DNA of 64,000 nt from positions 2,914,001-2,978,000 of the forward strand of contig NC_016457.1 in the NCBI RefSeq assembly GCF_000226115.1. The letters are read 5' to 3'. Of this stretch, positions 37,380 through 47,888 are shown piece by piece (position 1 is the first letter of the stretch; each line of letters begins with the position of its first letter). The translations under genes and the position numbers were made by a program. The notes under the pieces are model-generated. The model searched no databases. It saw only the letters and a list, made by a program, of their open reading frames with translations, and was not told where the DNA came from. The stretch is from Thermothielavioides terrestris NRRL 8126 (Eukaryota > Ascomycota > Sordariomycetes > Sordariales > Chaetomiaceae).

Positions 37380-38480
37380 TTAAGGCTAAGAAAAATCTAT
37401 AATTAGGATATATAGTCTTTTAATCTACTATCTATAGGCTAAGCTTCTAGACTATATCCTATCCTCTACCTATCCCTATCCATTGTCTCCGTCCCTTAGT
37501 AGTACAAGCTTTTATAATTGACCTAATACTACGCTATCTACTCCTTAATAGTATTCTCTAGTAAGATAAACTACTCTTAGCCTACTTTTTCTAGGTATAG
37601 CTTCAACCTAGGATTATTCTTTAGATTGTATAAGAGATAGCTCTATAAGATCAAGTCCTAAGCTAAGTGCTTCTAATTATTCTTATAGACATAAGTCTAG
37701 GTATATTCCTTCTCCAACTAGATATAGTTAGTATACTTATTAATAAAGAGAGGAGTAAAAAAAGTATAGCTATTGAAGGGCTAGGTTATATAGATATCTC
37801 TGTCTTTACTAAAAGGAGTTGTCGAACACTAGTATAACAGTTTATAGCTTTAGTAAAGAACTTTGTTGTTATAAGAGTGTTAGTCTTCCTTTACCTAGAA
37901 GGTAAGTATAAAAGGGAAGTATAGCACTTACTTATAACCCTAGGCCTAGATTAAGAGAGCTAAAGCTTAGTTTAAATATATAGCGAGATAATATATCTAA
38001 CGTCTAAACGGTCTACTATTATAGTACTCTATATATATTGGACAAAGGACTAAAGTGTTATAGTACTACTCGATTATATTAACTAGCCTATCGTTGATAT
38101 AAACCGACTACTATATCCTATACTAATTTTACTAATTGCTTAGTAAGACCTACTAGATATATAGTAGTCTAACGTTCAGTTGAAAGATCTTAATTATACT
38201 ATAGATAGCCTTATATTCGACTAAGATTATAGTATATTCGTTAGTATAGCACTTATCTTTTAGTATTAGCAGATCCCTTATTTTACTCTAAACTACCTAG
38301 ATATACTTCTAGGCTATAAAAATATTTGTCTTTAGTATTAGCGAAAGATCGATTTAATAGCTTATAATCCTATATAATAATAGCCTCTAGTCGTCTACTT
38401 TATTAGTGATTCCCTATAAGACGTTGTAGGTATACTAGTTGTTCAATATCTTAGTTTTTAGGTTGTAAATTCGTATATAG
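37380..38480 (-). pseudogene. Possible antisense gene relic in element C
   Basis: Read on the - strand, a mainly continuous frame gives protein-like text with stops at presumed Gln/Trp positions, for example RDLLILKDKCYTNEYTIILV near 38,265-38,210 and SIIKIFQLNVRLLYI just after. It ends about 37,400 with an Asp/Arg-rich segment. No family is recognised. It could be an antisense accessory gene of the retroelement or a fragment of another insertion. Both ends are uncertain. Confidence 0.35.
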
Positions 38481-38899
38481 GAGCTATATATAAATTCGAA
38501 AGGGAAGTAGAAGATTTAACTACTAAGAACCTAATCTACTTAGAGAGATAAAGGCACTAGAATAAGGTAGTAAGAAGGTTAGAGGAAGGAAATAGTTCTA
38601 GGATAATAAGGAGGAGAGGAAGGCCTTAAGAATTTAGGAGGTAGACGCTCTTTTCTAGCCTATCTCTAGCCAATTAGTAGGCGCTATAGGCCTTATCTAT
38701 TTTCTTTCGCCTAGATTAGGAAAGAGCTAAGTAGCTCTCTTACCTTTAAAGGCTTACTTACCTCTTTTTTTAATCCTCCTACTAGCTCTTTTATAATCAA
38801 CTATTTCTTTTACCTTATCTACTATACTTTAGATTTTCTTATAATTACTTTAATTAGTCTAGATCTTTTTGCCTAGAGAGCGACTTTTCTATTAAGCTA

Positions 38900-41178
38900 A
38901 ATTTTTATATACTATTGCGAATATTACTATAGGTTATCGTAGGATTCCTAATTTTATAAAGCCTATATAATCTTAGGCTGATATAACCGCTGCCCTAGGA
39001 TAGAAGTAGCTACTTAGAGAGTTTAAGTTTTATATACTACTAGGTTTATAAAGGCCTACTAAAGATAGCGATTAAGCAAGGCATTACACCTTCTTTATAG
39101 AGTAAGAGCTAGACTTAAAGATACTAAATTACCCTAGGGAGGCTAGTCCTAAGCTTTTTCTATTTCTATAGACTTCAAAGAAGTACCTATAAAATATAAT
39201 TAACTAGCGACCTAACTAGATTTAGAGCCCTTAGCTTAGTACAAACCCTAAGATTATAAGTTACCTATTCCTAGGCTAGCTAGAGGGAAGGTATATAATA
39301 AATCGGTTTTTTAAGATTAGTTTTATAGATATAGGTATTTTACTCTTTAATATAAAAAGTATACTATTCGCTAAAGAATAGTTAGAGAGCCAAATAATCC
39401 TAGACGTTATATAGTTTTTCTTTCGTCTTTATAAAGACTATCTTTAGTTCTACCTATAGCCTATCTTAGATACTAGTCCTATACTAAAGGAGTTCTACTA
39501 GTCTAACTAGAAGGTTATTGCCAACTATTGTCGTTTCTAGGTCTTCCTTTGCTTTATCGATAGAAGGTATTAGGCTATTATAATCTTCGACTAAGTTATA
39601 GGCTAGCTTTACTACTTCGACTCTATACTCAAGAGTATAGAGATATATACTAACATCTTATCTAAAGTCTAGATCGCCTTCTAGTCTATCTATAAGTTCC
39701 CTTAGTCGTAGCTATATAAGGAGGTGATCGTCTACTACCTTTAGCAAAGTATAGGATAGGAGTATAGATAGTTCATCCTAGAGTTTATATAGGCTTTTCT
39801 TTAAGAGGTCTAGCTTCGCCATCTAGATAGATTAATATAATTCAAGATACTCTAGCTCTAACTATATTAGAGAGATAGTAAGAAGGTTGTATAGCGACGA
39901 ATATTGTATTTGTAGTTAAAAGCTTATAGGAATACTCTTAGTACCTTTAAAGATTGTCTACTTTGTACTAAGGGAATTCCTTCTTTATAGTAAAACAAAG
40001 GCAAGATATATAAGCTCCCTCTAAACCTATTGTCTTCGACCTAAGAACCTATATAGCCTATACTCTTAGAGTACAATAAAGACGAGGTGATCAAAGTCCT
40101 TTAGGGAGACGATATATTTATATCTAATAAGCTAGATATTCCTAGGCTCAACGACTTGCCTATATATATCTATAATCACTTTAGTGATATAGAACTTAGG
40201 ATCTTAGCTATATACTTAGTAGTATTTAAATAAGTTTAAATCCTTGACCAAAGTAAGAAGAGACTAATAGCTACTATATAGCTAATCCTTATACTTTAAT
40301 TAAAGTAAGAAATAGTATACTAAGTATACTACTATAGGATCGTAGAGCTCCTACTAGATAAATAGCTAAGTAGCAAGCTATCTTTATAAGACCCTATAGA
40401 CGACCTTAGACAATAGCTATAGACTACGTTTTTAGTACCTAAAGCTATTTTACTACTCTGACTAGAGGACTAGAATACTACTTTAGGACTATTAGCTATA
40501 TTAGTAGAGAACCTTGACAATATATCGACCTAGACGAACGTTGAGGCTAAGATTATAGAGATCGCTATAATCTAGGCGACTACGACCTAAAGACTTGTCG
40601 ATACCCCTATAGACAAGTTCGACTAAGAGCATCTCCTTAGTAGTACATAGGTTAAAAAGCTTAGGGCCCTAGTATAGGCGGCACTTAGGATAATAGTACT
40701 CGATCCCTACCTCTAGGAAGAGGAGACGCTTGTCTATATACTTATAAGAAGGTTGAACTATCTTAAGATGCCTTATTCGCTAATATAGAAGTATTTATAG
40801 GTATAAGGATCGCCTATATTATCTAGCTATACGTTACCCTCGGTGTAGCACTATAGTAAGCGCCTTTGTAAAGAGCCTACCAAGCCTAAGCAGCTACTTC
40901 GCCTACTATTGTACGACCTATACGACTACGCCTTCGCCTATAAGTATAAGTATCTAGTATAGTAGTAAGGATTAGACATATATATTAAGGAAGTAGAGAA
41001 GTATAAAAGACAGTGTAATTAGCTACTATAGCTAGCTAGACCTTTGCAAGCTAAGAGAGCTATATATAGAGAGCAGCTTAAAGAGTAGCAACGATGAGAG
41101 GCGTATACTAAGGAGCTTTTAAGGTATAAGCTTGCCTATAGGAGCGTATAGTAAGCTCGAAAGAGAAGTGTAAATTAG
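38900..41178 (+). pseudogene. Accessory 3' frame of element C with Ulp1/SENP-like (C48) cysteine protease relic
   Basis: One + strand register stays readable from about 38,900 into the 3' LTR. The protease core lies at about 39,490-39,810. It shows YCRF-stop-VFLCFIDRRY-stop-A, then FD-stop-VIG-stop-LYYFDS, then Q-S-I-G-stop-E-Y-R-stop-FILEF. Undoing RIP by type gives His-Trp (codons TAT-TAG, 39,568-39,573), Asp (GAC, 39,619-39,621), Gln (CAA, 39,745-39,747) and Cys (TAT, 39,763-39,765). The spacings are 17, 42 and 6 residues. Yeast Ulp1 has His514, Asp531, Gln574 and Cys580 (17, 43, 6). Ulp1-family enzymes cleave SUMO or related ubiquitin-like proteins. The C-terminal ~250 codons are Lys/Arg/Gln-rich and coiled-coil-like, and end at the polypurine tract. 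No activity is possible now; the family call is firm, the biological role is inference. Confidence 0.78.
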
Positions 41179-41660
41179 GGTAATAGACTACCTAGACGTA
41201 GGGACCTAGTTTTTCTATTCGTTTTAGTATATTATATTCGTTGCTAGGGGGGGGTCTAGCCCTTTAATTATATATATTTAAGTAGGCTAAGCCTATCTTC
41301 TTCGTTATTAAGTAAGATATTAAGTAGTTGTTAATATACATTCGTTGACACTACGTTGGTAGTTCTCCTTCTTTTAGGAGGGCTATTAAGCCTCTCCTTT
41401 CGTTGTTCTACCTCTGTCTAGACAATAGGCATTCGAGCTATTGAGCTTTAACTATATTCTTGTTGTCTCTTGTCTTTCTACTATATTCCACTAGACGTAC
41501 CTAAGCTATATATCTTCCTTTTAGAAGATATCTTTCCTACTATTTAATACGTACTATCTTTATTTGTCTAGAGGGATACTATATTCCTTTAGGAGCTATC
41601 TCGCGTGCCTAGTCCTAGGTATGGTAGGGTAGGTTGGTGTGGAGGTTTTGCACTATTTCA
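41169..41660 (+). repeat. 3' LTR of element C (492 bp)
   Basis: Preceded by the purine tract CGAAAGAGAAG and starts TGTAAATTAGGG; ends CACTATTTCA. Its last 60 bases keep more TG and CA than the 5' copy, so RIP damage differs between the LTRs. TTAG follows directly (41,661-41,664). Confidence 0.93.
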
Positions 41661-42727
41661 TTAGTATAATTGTTATTCTAGTGTAGCTAGGTCATCTTCT
41701 AGAGCGTATTTGTCTTTTCGTTGAACGTATTGTACTATTTCAATAGCTCTACGATTATATCCTCTATAGAACGCTATACCTATTGCTCTAGCTCCTCTAG
41801 GTAGGCTATAACTACCTCTAGGCGCTTCAAAATACCGTAAAGGGCGGAGCCTCCTAGCATTGAAAGGAAGTAGGTCAACTTCTAGCGCTTCGTTGAGAAC
41901 TTACGTAGATAGTCTATCTAGATAGTACAAATACGTTGCTACCAATGCTTAAACTCCTCTATATATTTCACTAAGTCGGTAATATCTCTAGTAAATACCT
42001 TAAGATACTTAATCGAGATCGTTGTTATATTACTACCTTCGATCTTACTAATTGCCGACGTTAGTGCTTTTATAACTACTTTATAGTTCTTAGCTACTTT
42101 GTTAGACTTATAAAGTAGCTACTATAGGTATATTATCTTATCGTTTAGGCCTTTAAAGTGATTATTATACTTATAGATTATAGTATTAAGAATCTTAAAT
42201 AGGTTATCGACCTTAGGGTTAATCTTAGCCTTTAGACAAAGCTAGATAGGTCCTAGGCTATATATAATCGGCTCGTTATACGTAATAGAGAAACTAACGA
42301 GGTATAGGTACTTTACTAGGGCAGTAGTAAACTCGCTATATTGATTGTAGATATCTTTGTTAGTAGAAAGGCCTACTATACTAGCGGTAATGTCGTCTAT
42401 TAAGTCGCTTATTATAGAAACTAGGCCTAAATAGCTATATAGAAAAGCTTGAAAAATCGTAAAGAAGTTGGAGAACACTGAAAAACATATACTAGGGAAC
42501 CTACTAGCTCAATTAGTTCCTAGCCTCTTAAGGTTAAATGTCGAAACGTAATACCTTACGCTATACACAACACCGATTAGTTGGTCGGTAAGTTGGTTGG
42601 TCAGTCGGTTGGTCAGTCGGTCGGAACGCGCTAATTAAGCTAGAAAAGTATATAAAACGTAGTATATATAGGAGAAAACGAAAATAACGAAGGAGACGTA
42701 TAACGCAAGGAAGTAGGCGCAACTAAC
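41661..42727 (-). mobile_element. Element B, remaining 5' part (gag side and leader)
   Basis: Continuation of element B on the far side of C. On the - strand the segment around 42,480-41,700 reads as a gag-like helical protein, with a 78-codon stretch (42,242-42,478) still open. The leader next to the 5' LTR contains, on the - strand, a TAGTTGCGCC word two bases inside the LTR. It could be a primer binding site (TGGTTGCGCC before RIP), though the tRNA is not identified. Confidence 0.7.
42575..42624. repeat. Short tandem repeat of TTGGTCAGTCGG type
   Basis: GGTT, GGTC and AGTC quartets repeat over about 50 bases in the leader of element B, between gag and the 5' LTR. It is a simple-sequence tract of unknown role. 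Confidence 0.75.
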
Positions 42728-42929
42728 TATTATAGGAGTGATAGTGATATAACCTTATAGTAGTATATTGACTTGTGTAGTTGTACGAGGAAGGGAAGTA
42801 GGAGATAGCTACAAAGCGCGGAGGATATCTCTATTAGCCTACAACCCTGTACTAGTCTAGATACGGACTAGTGCGTACGCACTATCTTATCTACTTGCAA
42901 CTAACCACGTTACGAGGCATCCTATAACA
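42728..42929 (-). repeat. 5' LTR of element B (202 bp)
   Basis: Full-length partner of 22,261-22,462. It starts TATTATAGG and ends AACA (GACA in the other copy). It is followed by AAACT, which pairs with GAACT at the other end as a 5-bp duplication. Confidence 0.93.
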
Positions 42930-43430
42930 AAACTATAATAGTAATAGACTTAAACGTTAGTCTTCTATACTTAAGTTTATAAAGTGTTTAAAGAATCGAC
43001 TTAGCGTCCTAGGTCTCTTTAATTTCTTTATTTAAATGCTCTACTATATCTTTGATAATAATAACTTTCTAAGCTAGAAGCTCTTCTTTATTTAGATAGT
43101 AAAAGGTCCTCTCGTTGAACATTATATTTTTCATTATAATAACTTTATTGAGTTTAGGCACTTAGATATAGTAAATATTAGATACTCTATACTTAACTAA
43201 GTACTCAATTTACCTATATAGCTATACTTTAAATTCCCTTTTCTAATGCCTAGCTTTATACTCCTTATCTAAGGGGTATACTCTATAGCTATATACAAAG
43301 ATCTTAGACTAGTTAGGACGTAGGTCTACTATACGCGCTTAGTAGAAGGTCAGTTCCTATTAGCGAAAGTAGTTCTTAAACTAAGAGTAGAGTGTTAATA
43401 TATAATAATATAAATAACTAATACTAAGCA
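42930..43430 (-). mobile_element. Element A, right part: Copia integrase C-terminal region, truncated
   Basis: On the - strand this reads RPN-stop-SKIFVYSYRVYPLDKEYKA, then SNIYYI-stop-VPKLNKVII, the typical Copia segment after the integrase core. Together with RT at 21,500-20,600 it restores one element interrupted by B. The integrase core, gag and 5' LTR expected further right are missing, so A is truncated near 43,430. Confidence 0.72.
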
Positions 43431-44472
43431 TTCTCTATAACAAAGCTCCCTTTAAAGGTTCTATAATGCTATAACTACTACAGTACTATAACTTATACCT
43501 TAGCAGTTACTAACAGTTAGTAATAGCTATTAGCTTTCGATAACAACTGCCAACGGCTATTGACCTTAATAGTTGACAATGGCTGAGATAGAATCTAGAT
43601 AAATAGATCTAAGTCATTGGATCCGAGCTATCGAAACTGATATATCTAATCTAAACCATTAGATTAGAGCTATTTAAATCCGAGTATACGAATACTAAAC
43701 GTTATACTTTGATAACTTAGCCGAATATAGCTAGTGCAGCTCCGTTAAAACGTTCAATGTAGCTCTAATTAGTTCTATACATTATACTTTGATAACCTAG
43801 CCAAATATAGCTAGTGCAGCTCTGTTAGAATATCTAGATTAGCCAAACCTTAGCTAAATTAGCCAAGGTATATACTATAGCTTTAGAACTATAAATACTA
43901 CAGTGCCTCCTAGCTCTAGAAGATAGAACCTTAAACTAAATAGATCTTTTTGCGAGTTAAACTCGCAGCCTCTGCTTCTTTAATCTATTTTTACATATGC
44001 CGTAACCACCACCTGCGCTACGCTATCTCTATAACGAAGCACACTAGTACTAGAGTCTAAAGACCTTATATGCTTGCGATTAGCCTCCCTATTCTAAACC
44101 CTCCTTCGAACTATCCTCTAAACTATCCTACTGAGCTATTTACTCTACACCTATAGAGCATCCTTCTAAACTTTCGAACCTTCTAATACCTCTCGATTGA
44201 CCTACTTTACACCTCCGGTATATACCTCCGAACCTGCCCTCCTATACTAGCCCTCTCCTCTAGCACAATAATAATCTATCTCTCTAACATAGAGTACCTT
44301 ATTAGAGCTTTAAAGACTATAAGTATAGTTGGGCGAGATAGTATAAAAAGGCTATTGCCTTTATTCCCTTTAGCTAAAGCTTTATAGGTAGGTTTATATT
44401 AGTAAGTATCTTTATACTCTTTAGCTATAAGACTTGTTTTACCTACTCTAAAGTTCTATTTAGCTATAGAGT
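43431..44472. other. Unassigned RIP-affected sequence with LTR-like features
   Basis: Holds a 17-bp palindrome (TTACTAACAGTTAGTAA, 43,507-43,523), a 46-bp direct repeat (43,702-43,747 and 43,792-43,837), and a second 17-bp palindrome (TGCGAGTTAAACTCGCA, 43,951-43,967). It may contain a solo LTR, but no partner copy is in the window. A short protein-like stretch near 44,275-44,390 could be a transposase N-terminus, but I cannot name it. Confidence 0.45.
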
Positions 44473-45209
44473 TGTTGAGATTAGGTTATTCTAGAAGCTT
44501 TGTAGCACTATAGCTTAGAACTAGGCAGGAGAACTTAGAAGGGCTTATAGGGCCTAATAGGCCTGTAGCCTTCTATAGTGGCAGTGCGGCATAGGCTAGA
44601 TAAAGGACTAATATAGGCTTGCGTTGCGTTGAACAGTTGTTTATATTCCACTATTGAGTAGGCATCTCCTCTCCCACTTATATACCTACTGGCCTAGGTG
44701 CAGTGTTCTATACGAGCTAGTAGGCTATAGAGCGGATTTCCTATACTTGTAAAACTCATTTAGCTAGGTTTTCTAAAAAATTGGCTCGCGAGCTCGCGAA
44801 TTAGCTCTAACTAATTACTGGTCCCACTGCCTCTGTAGCCCTACCTACTTTAACCCTAAACTTGAAGACTTTACTAACCTTAACCCTAAATGGTATATAT
44901 ATAGATATATAGTCCTTTAACTAAGATATCGATATATATAGGCTAGTTCAATTTTGGTAAAGGTTTAGCTAAGATGTAGCCGTTCAAATATAGTAGGTGC
45001 AGAGTAGGTCGGAGGTGTAGGGTAGGTTATGTAGGAGAGGTGCAGGGTAGGTTGGTTGGGAGTAGTGTAGGGTAGGTCCTTTAGGAGACAACCACCACTG
45101 CGCTAGAGGTGTAGGGTAGGTAGCTTAGGGTAACCACCTTACTACAACCACTACTATAGCAGTTCTCCAATATTATTTATATAGCCTACTTGCTATAGTA
45201 GGTTTAATA
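44473..45209 (-). repeat. 3' LTR of element D (737 bp)
   Basis: Same length as 57,433-58,169, with mainly transition differences. It starts TGTTGAGATTAGG and ends TTTAATA (TTTAACA in the other copy). CCCCTTCTTT directly right is the complement of an AAAGAAGGGG polypurine tract. A CpG-rich palindrome TCGCGAGCTCGCGA sits at 44,786-44,799. Several GTGCAGGGTAGGTC-like repeats lie near the right end. Confidence 0.94.
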
Positions 45210-45640
45210 CCCCTTCTTTGGAAATTAGTATAGTAGTAGATAGAAGGTTTAAACTTTACTATCTAGAGAAAGAAAAATAGAAGGATAGAAGGTTTAAACT
45301 TTATTTATCTAACTATATAGCAAAGCAATACGGTAGTTAAATACCGTTAAATAACTTTTAGTAGCTGTTGAAGCTACTAATCGAATTTCTAAGCACAGAT
45401 ATAGTTACCCCCTTGAGACAAAGGAAATAGAGGGGTATAGCAGTGGTACCTAGTGTTCCTAATCTTAAAAAACCACTACTATACCCACTTTGACAAAGAA
45501 AAGGAGTAGGGTACAATAGTGGATAGCCCTCCTAATTTCAACCAAGCCGCTATTGCATTTAAGGAGTATAGCAGTAGGAAAAATCCAATCTTAAATCAGC
45601 TACTGCTACATCCTGAGCTTCGGTTTTAGACCTAGTAGGT
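45210..45640. other. 3' untranslated region of element D
   Basis: Non-coding stretch with recurring GTATAGCAGTGG/CCACTACTATAC words in both orientations, which could fold back. It lies between RNase H and the polypurine tract. Confidence 0.5.
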
Positions 45641-47389
45641 CTCGAAATGCCCTAAATTTAAAGCTATTTAAGGCTTTAGTTAGGCTATTAGCTAGTATAT
45701 AGTTGGTATCAATGTAGTTTATAGCAACTATCCCCTTTTTAACTTGCTTCTAAACGTAGTAGAATTTAAGTAGTGTATATTTAGTACGTTAGTATAGTAT
45801 AGGGTTATAGGCAGTAGTTATAGAGCTTGTATTATTGCTAAATAGGCGAATAGGGCTTGGAATTGGCCGCTCTATCTCCTTAAAGAAGCCTATAAGCTAT
45901 TGAGCCTCCTAAATAACCTCTGTAAAAGCGTCTATTTCAGCTTCTACCGTCGAGAGGGCTATAGTTGTAGCCCTCTTCGACTTCTAACTTATAGGCCTAC
46001 CTACTAGCTTAAAGAGATAGCTATAGGTGGATTTAGAGGAGGTATTATCGCCTATAAAGTCACTATCTAAAAAGCCTAGAGGTTAAAGGCTAAGCTTAGC
46101 CCCCTCTGTTTTTGTAAAGGATCTACTAACTAATATGCCTTTAATAAGCTTCTTAGTAATAGTATCTACTAGTTCTTCTTAACCGTAGTATATAGCTAAG
46201 TCTTTATAGGCATTTAGAAAATATAGTAGATTTTTAGCCGAATTTAGATAGACTATAGTAGGTTTTACTATAGCTTAAGAGAGCTATTAGACTATAAAGG
46301 CTATATCTGCCCTAGTTTAGGTCATTAAGTACATTACAGTGCCTACTAGTTGTTAGTAGAGCCTATACTTAGCCTTTTCTATAGAGGTACCTTCTCTAGC
46401 TTTGAAGCTTAGTACCCTAGATTATAAAGGTATTTAAAGGGGTCTACTATTCTCTAACCCGAAGTAGTGTACTACTTCTTCGATATATTAGCTTTAGTAG
46501 ATATATAGTAGCTTTCTAACCCTATCCTATTGTATTTGAACTCTAAAGAAGAAGGATGCTAGGCCTCTATCTTCTATAGGGTATACCTTGTTTAAACGAC
46601 GTTTTAAGGCCTATATTTCTTAAAGATTAGGGCCTATTAGTAAACAATCGTCAACATAGGTAACTATATATATCCTAGTTTTAGGATTATAGAAGATAAC
46701 AGAGTCTGAGACTAGTAGTTCGAAGCCCTCTTTGCCTAAGAGATTTTTAAGCTTAGTTTGCTATAGTCTAGGGCTCTGTTTTAGGCTATATAGAGCCTTA
46801 GATAGAAGGATAACTTACTCTTCTTCAAGATTATAGCCTTGCTTCTTTAGTAGGCGTTTAGTAGCTCTACTATAAGTTGAAGCGAAGTCTTTAAAGCCTT
46901 CTAGAAGTTGTATATAGTTCTCTTTATCTAATTTTCCATTGAGAAATGCCTTTATAAAGTCGATTTATTCAATTTCCTAATTTTCTATTACTAGCAATAG
47001 CAAGTAGAACCCACTATAAAGGCGGTATAGTAGTAGAGGCGAAGGTTTTATTATAATCGAAGCCTTCTACTTGTTGAAACCCTTAAACTACTAGCTAAGC
47101 CTTGAATTTAACTATTTAGTTGTTCTTATCCTTTTTAGCCTAAAGAACTAACCTACTAGTTAAAGGCCTATAGCTTAGGGGAAGACTTTTATAGGGAAGG
47201 AACTTAAAAGTTCCTTAGCTAACTAACTGTTTAAACTTACTATAAATAGTCTTTAGCTACTAATCCTTATTTTAGTCTTTTAGGATCTGCCTCTAAGTTT
47301 GAGGCTCTCTAGTAGTTGTAATACTAGGTCTAAGAGCCTTAAAGCAATAGGCTTTAGCACTATTTATAAGAAAGTTTGCAATAGTGTAG
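45640..47389 (-). pseudogene. Reverse transcriptase and RNase H region of element D
   Basis: On the - strand the RT core reads VTYVDDCLLIGP with the catalytic YVDD intact (46,647-46,658). A Copia-type continuation follows (RRLNKVYPIEDRGLASFFL). RNase H-like sequence with HVMYLM-type text follows near 46,330-45,700. Stops are fewer than in element A. The N-terminal side is cut by element E at 47,390. Confidence 0.87.
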
Positions 47390-47888
47390 TGAAATAGTGC
47401 AAAACCTCTACACCAACCTACCCCACTACACCTAGGATCAGGCGTACGAGATAGCTCCTAAAGGAATGTAGTATACCTCTAGACGGATGAAGATAGTGCG
47501 TATCGAGTAGTGGGAAGGATGTCTCCTAAGAGGAAGATACGTAGCTTAGGTGCGTCTAGTAGGATATAGCAGAAAGACAAAAGACAATAAGAATATAGTT
47601 AGAGCTGAATAGCTCGAATGCCTATCGTCTAGACAAAGGTAGAACAACGAAAGGAGAGGCTTAATAGCCTTCCTAGAAGAAGGAGGACTACCAACATAGT
47701 GTCAACGAACGTATATTGACAACTACTTAATGTCTTACTTAATGATAAAGAAGATAGGCTTAGCCTATTTAAATATATATAATTAGAGGGCTAGATCCCC
47801 TAACAACGAATATAATGCTCTAAGACAAATAGAAAAGTAGAAAAACTAGGTCCCTCTATATCTAGGTAGTCCATTACCCTAATCTACA
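47390..47888 (-). repeat. 3' LTR of element E (499 bp)
   Basis: On the - strand it starts TGTAGATTAGGG after the purine tract CGAAAGGGAAA, and ends TTTGCACTATTTCA. It is two bases longer than its partner because of TA after the initial TG. Confidence 0.93.

Larger units (their letters stand above)
28695..41660 (+). mobile_element. Element C: 13-kb Ty3/Gypsy retrotransposon with an extra 3' frame, RIP-degraded
   Basis: Bounded by 492-bp LTRs and flanked by the 4-bp duplication TTAG (28,691-28,694 and 41,661-41,664). It sits inside the gag side of element B. Order on the + strand: LTR, leader, gag with a CCHC knuckle, protease, RT, RNase H, integrase, then about 4.6 kb of additional sequence before the 3' LTR. 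At nearly 13 kb it is much longer than a usual 5-8 kb fungal Gypsy element. The excess holds an antisense gene-like frame and a sense frame with a Ulp1-like protease relic. Confidence 0.92.

Noticed and set aside
44786..44799. CpG-rich palindrome in the D LTR as a protein binding site
   Set aside because: CpG persists because RIP prefers CpA; the right LTR has a changed copy, and there is no further evidence for function.
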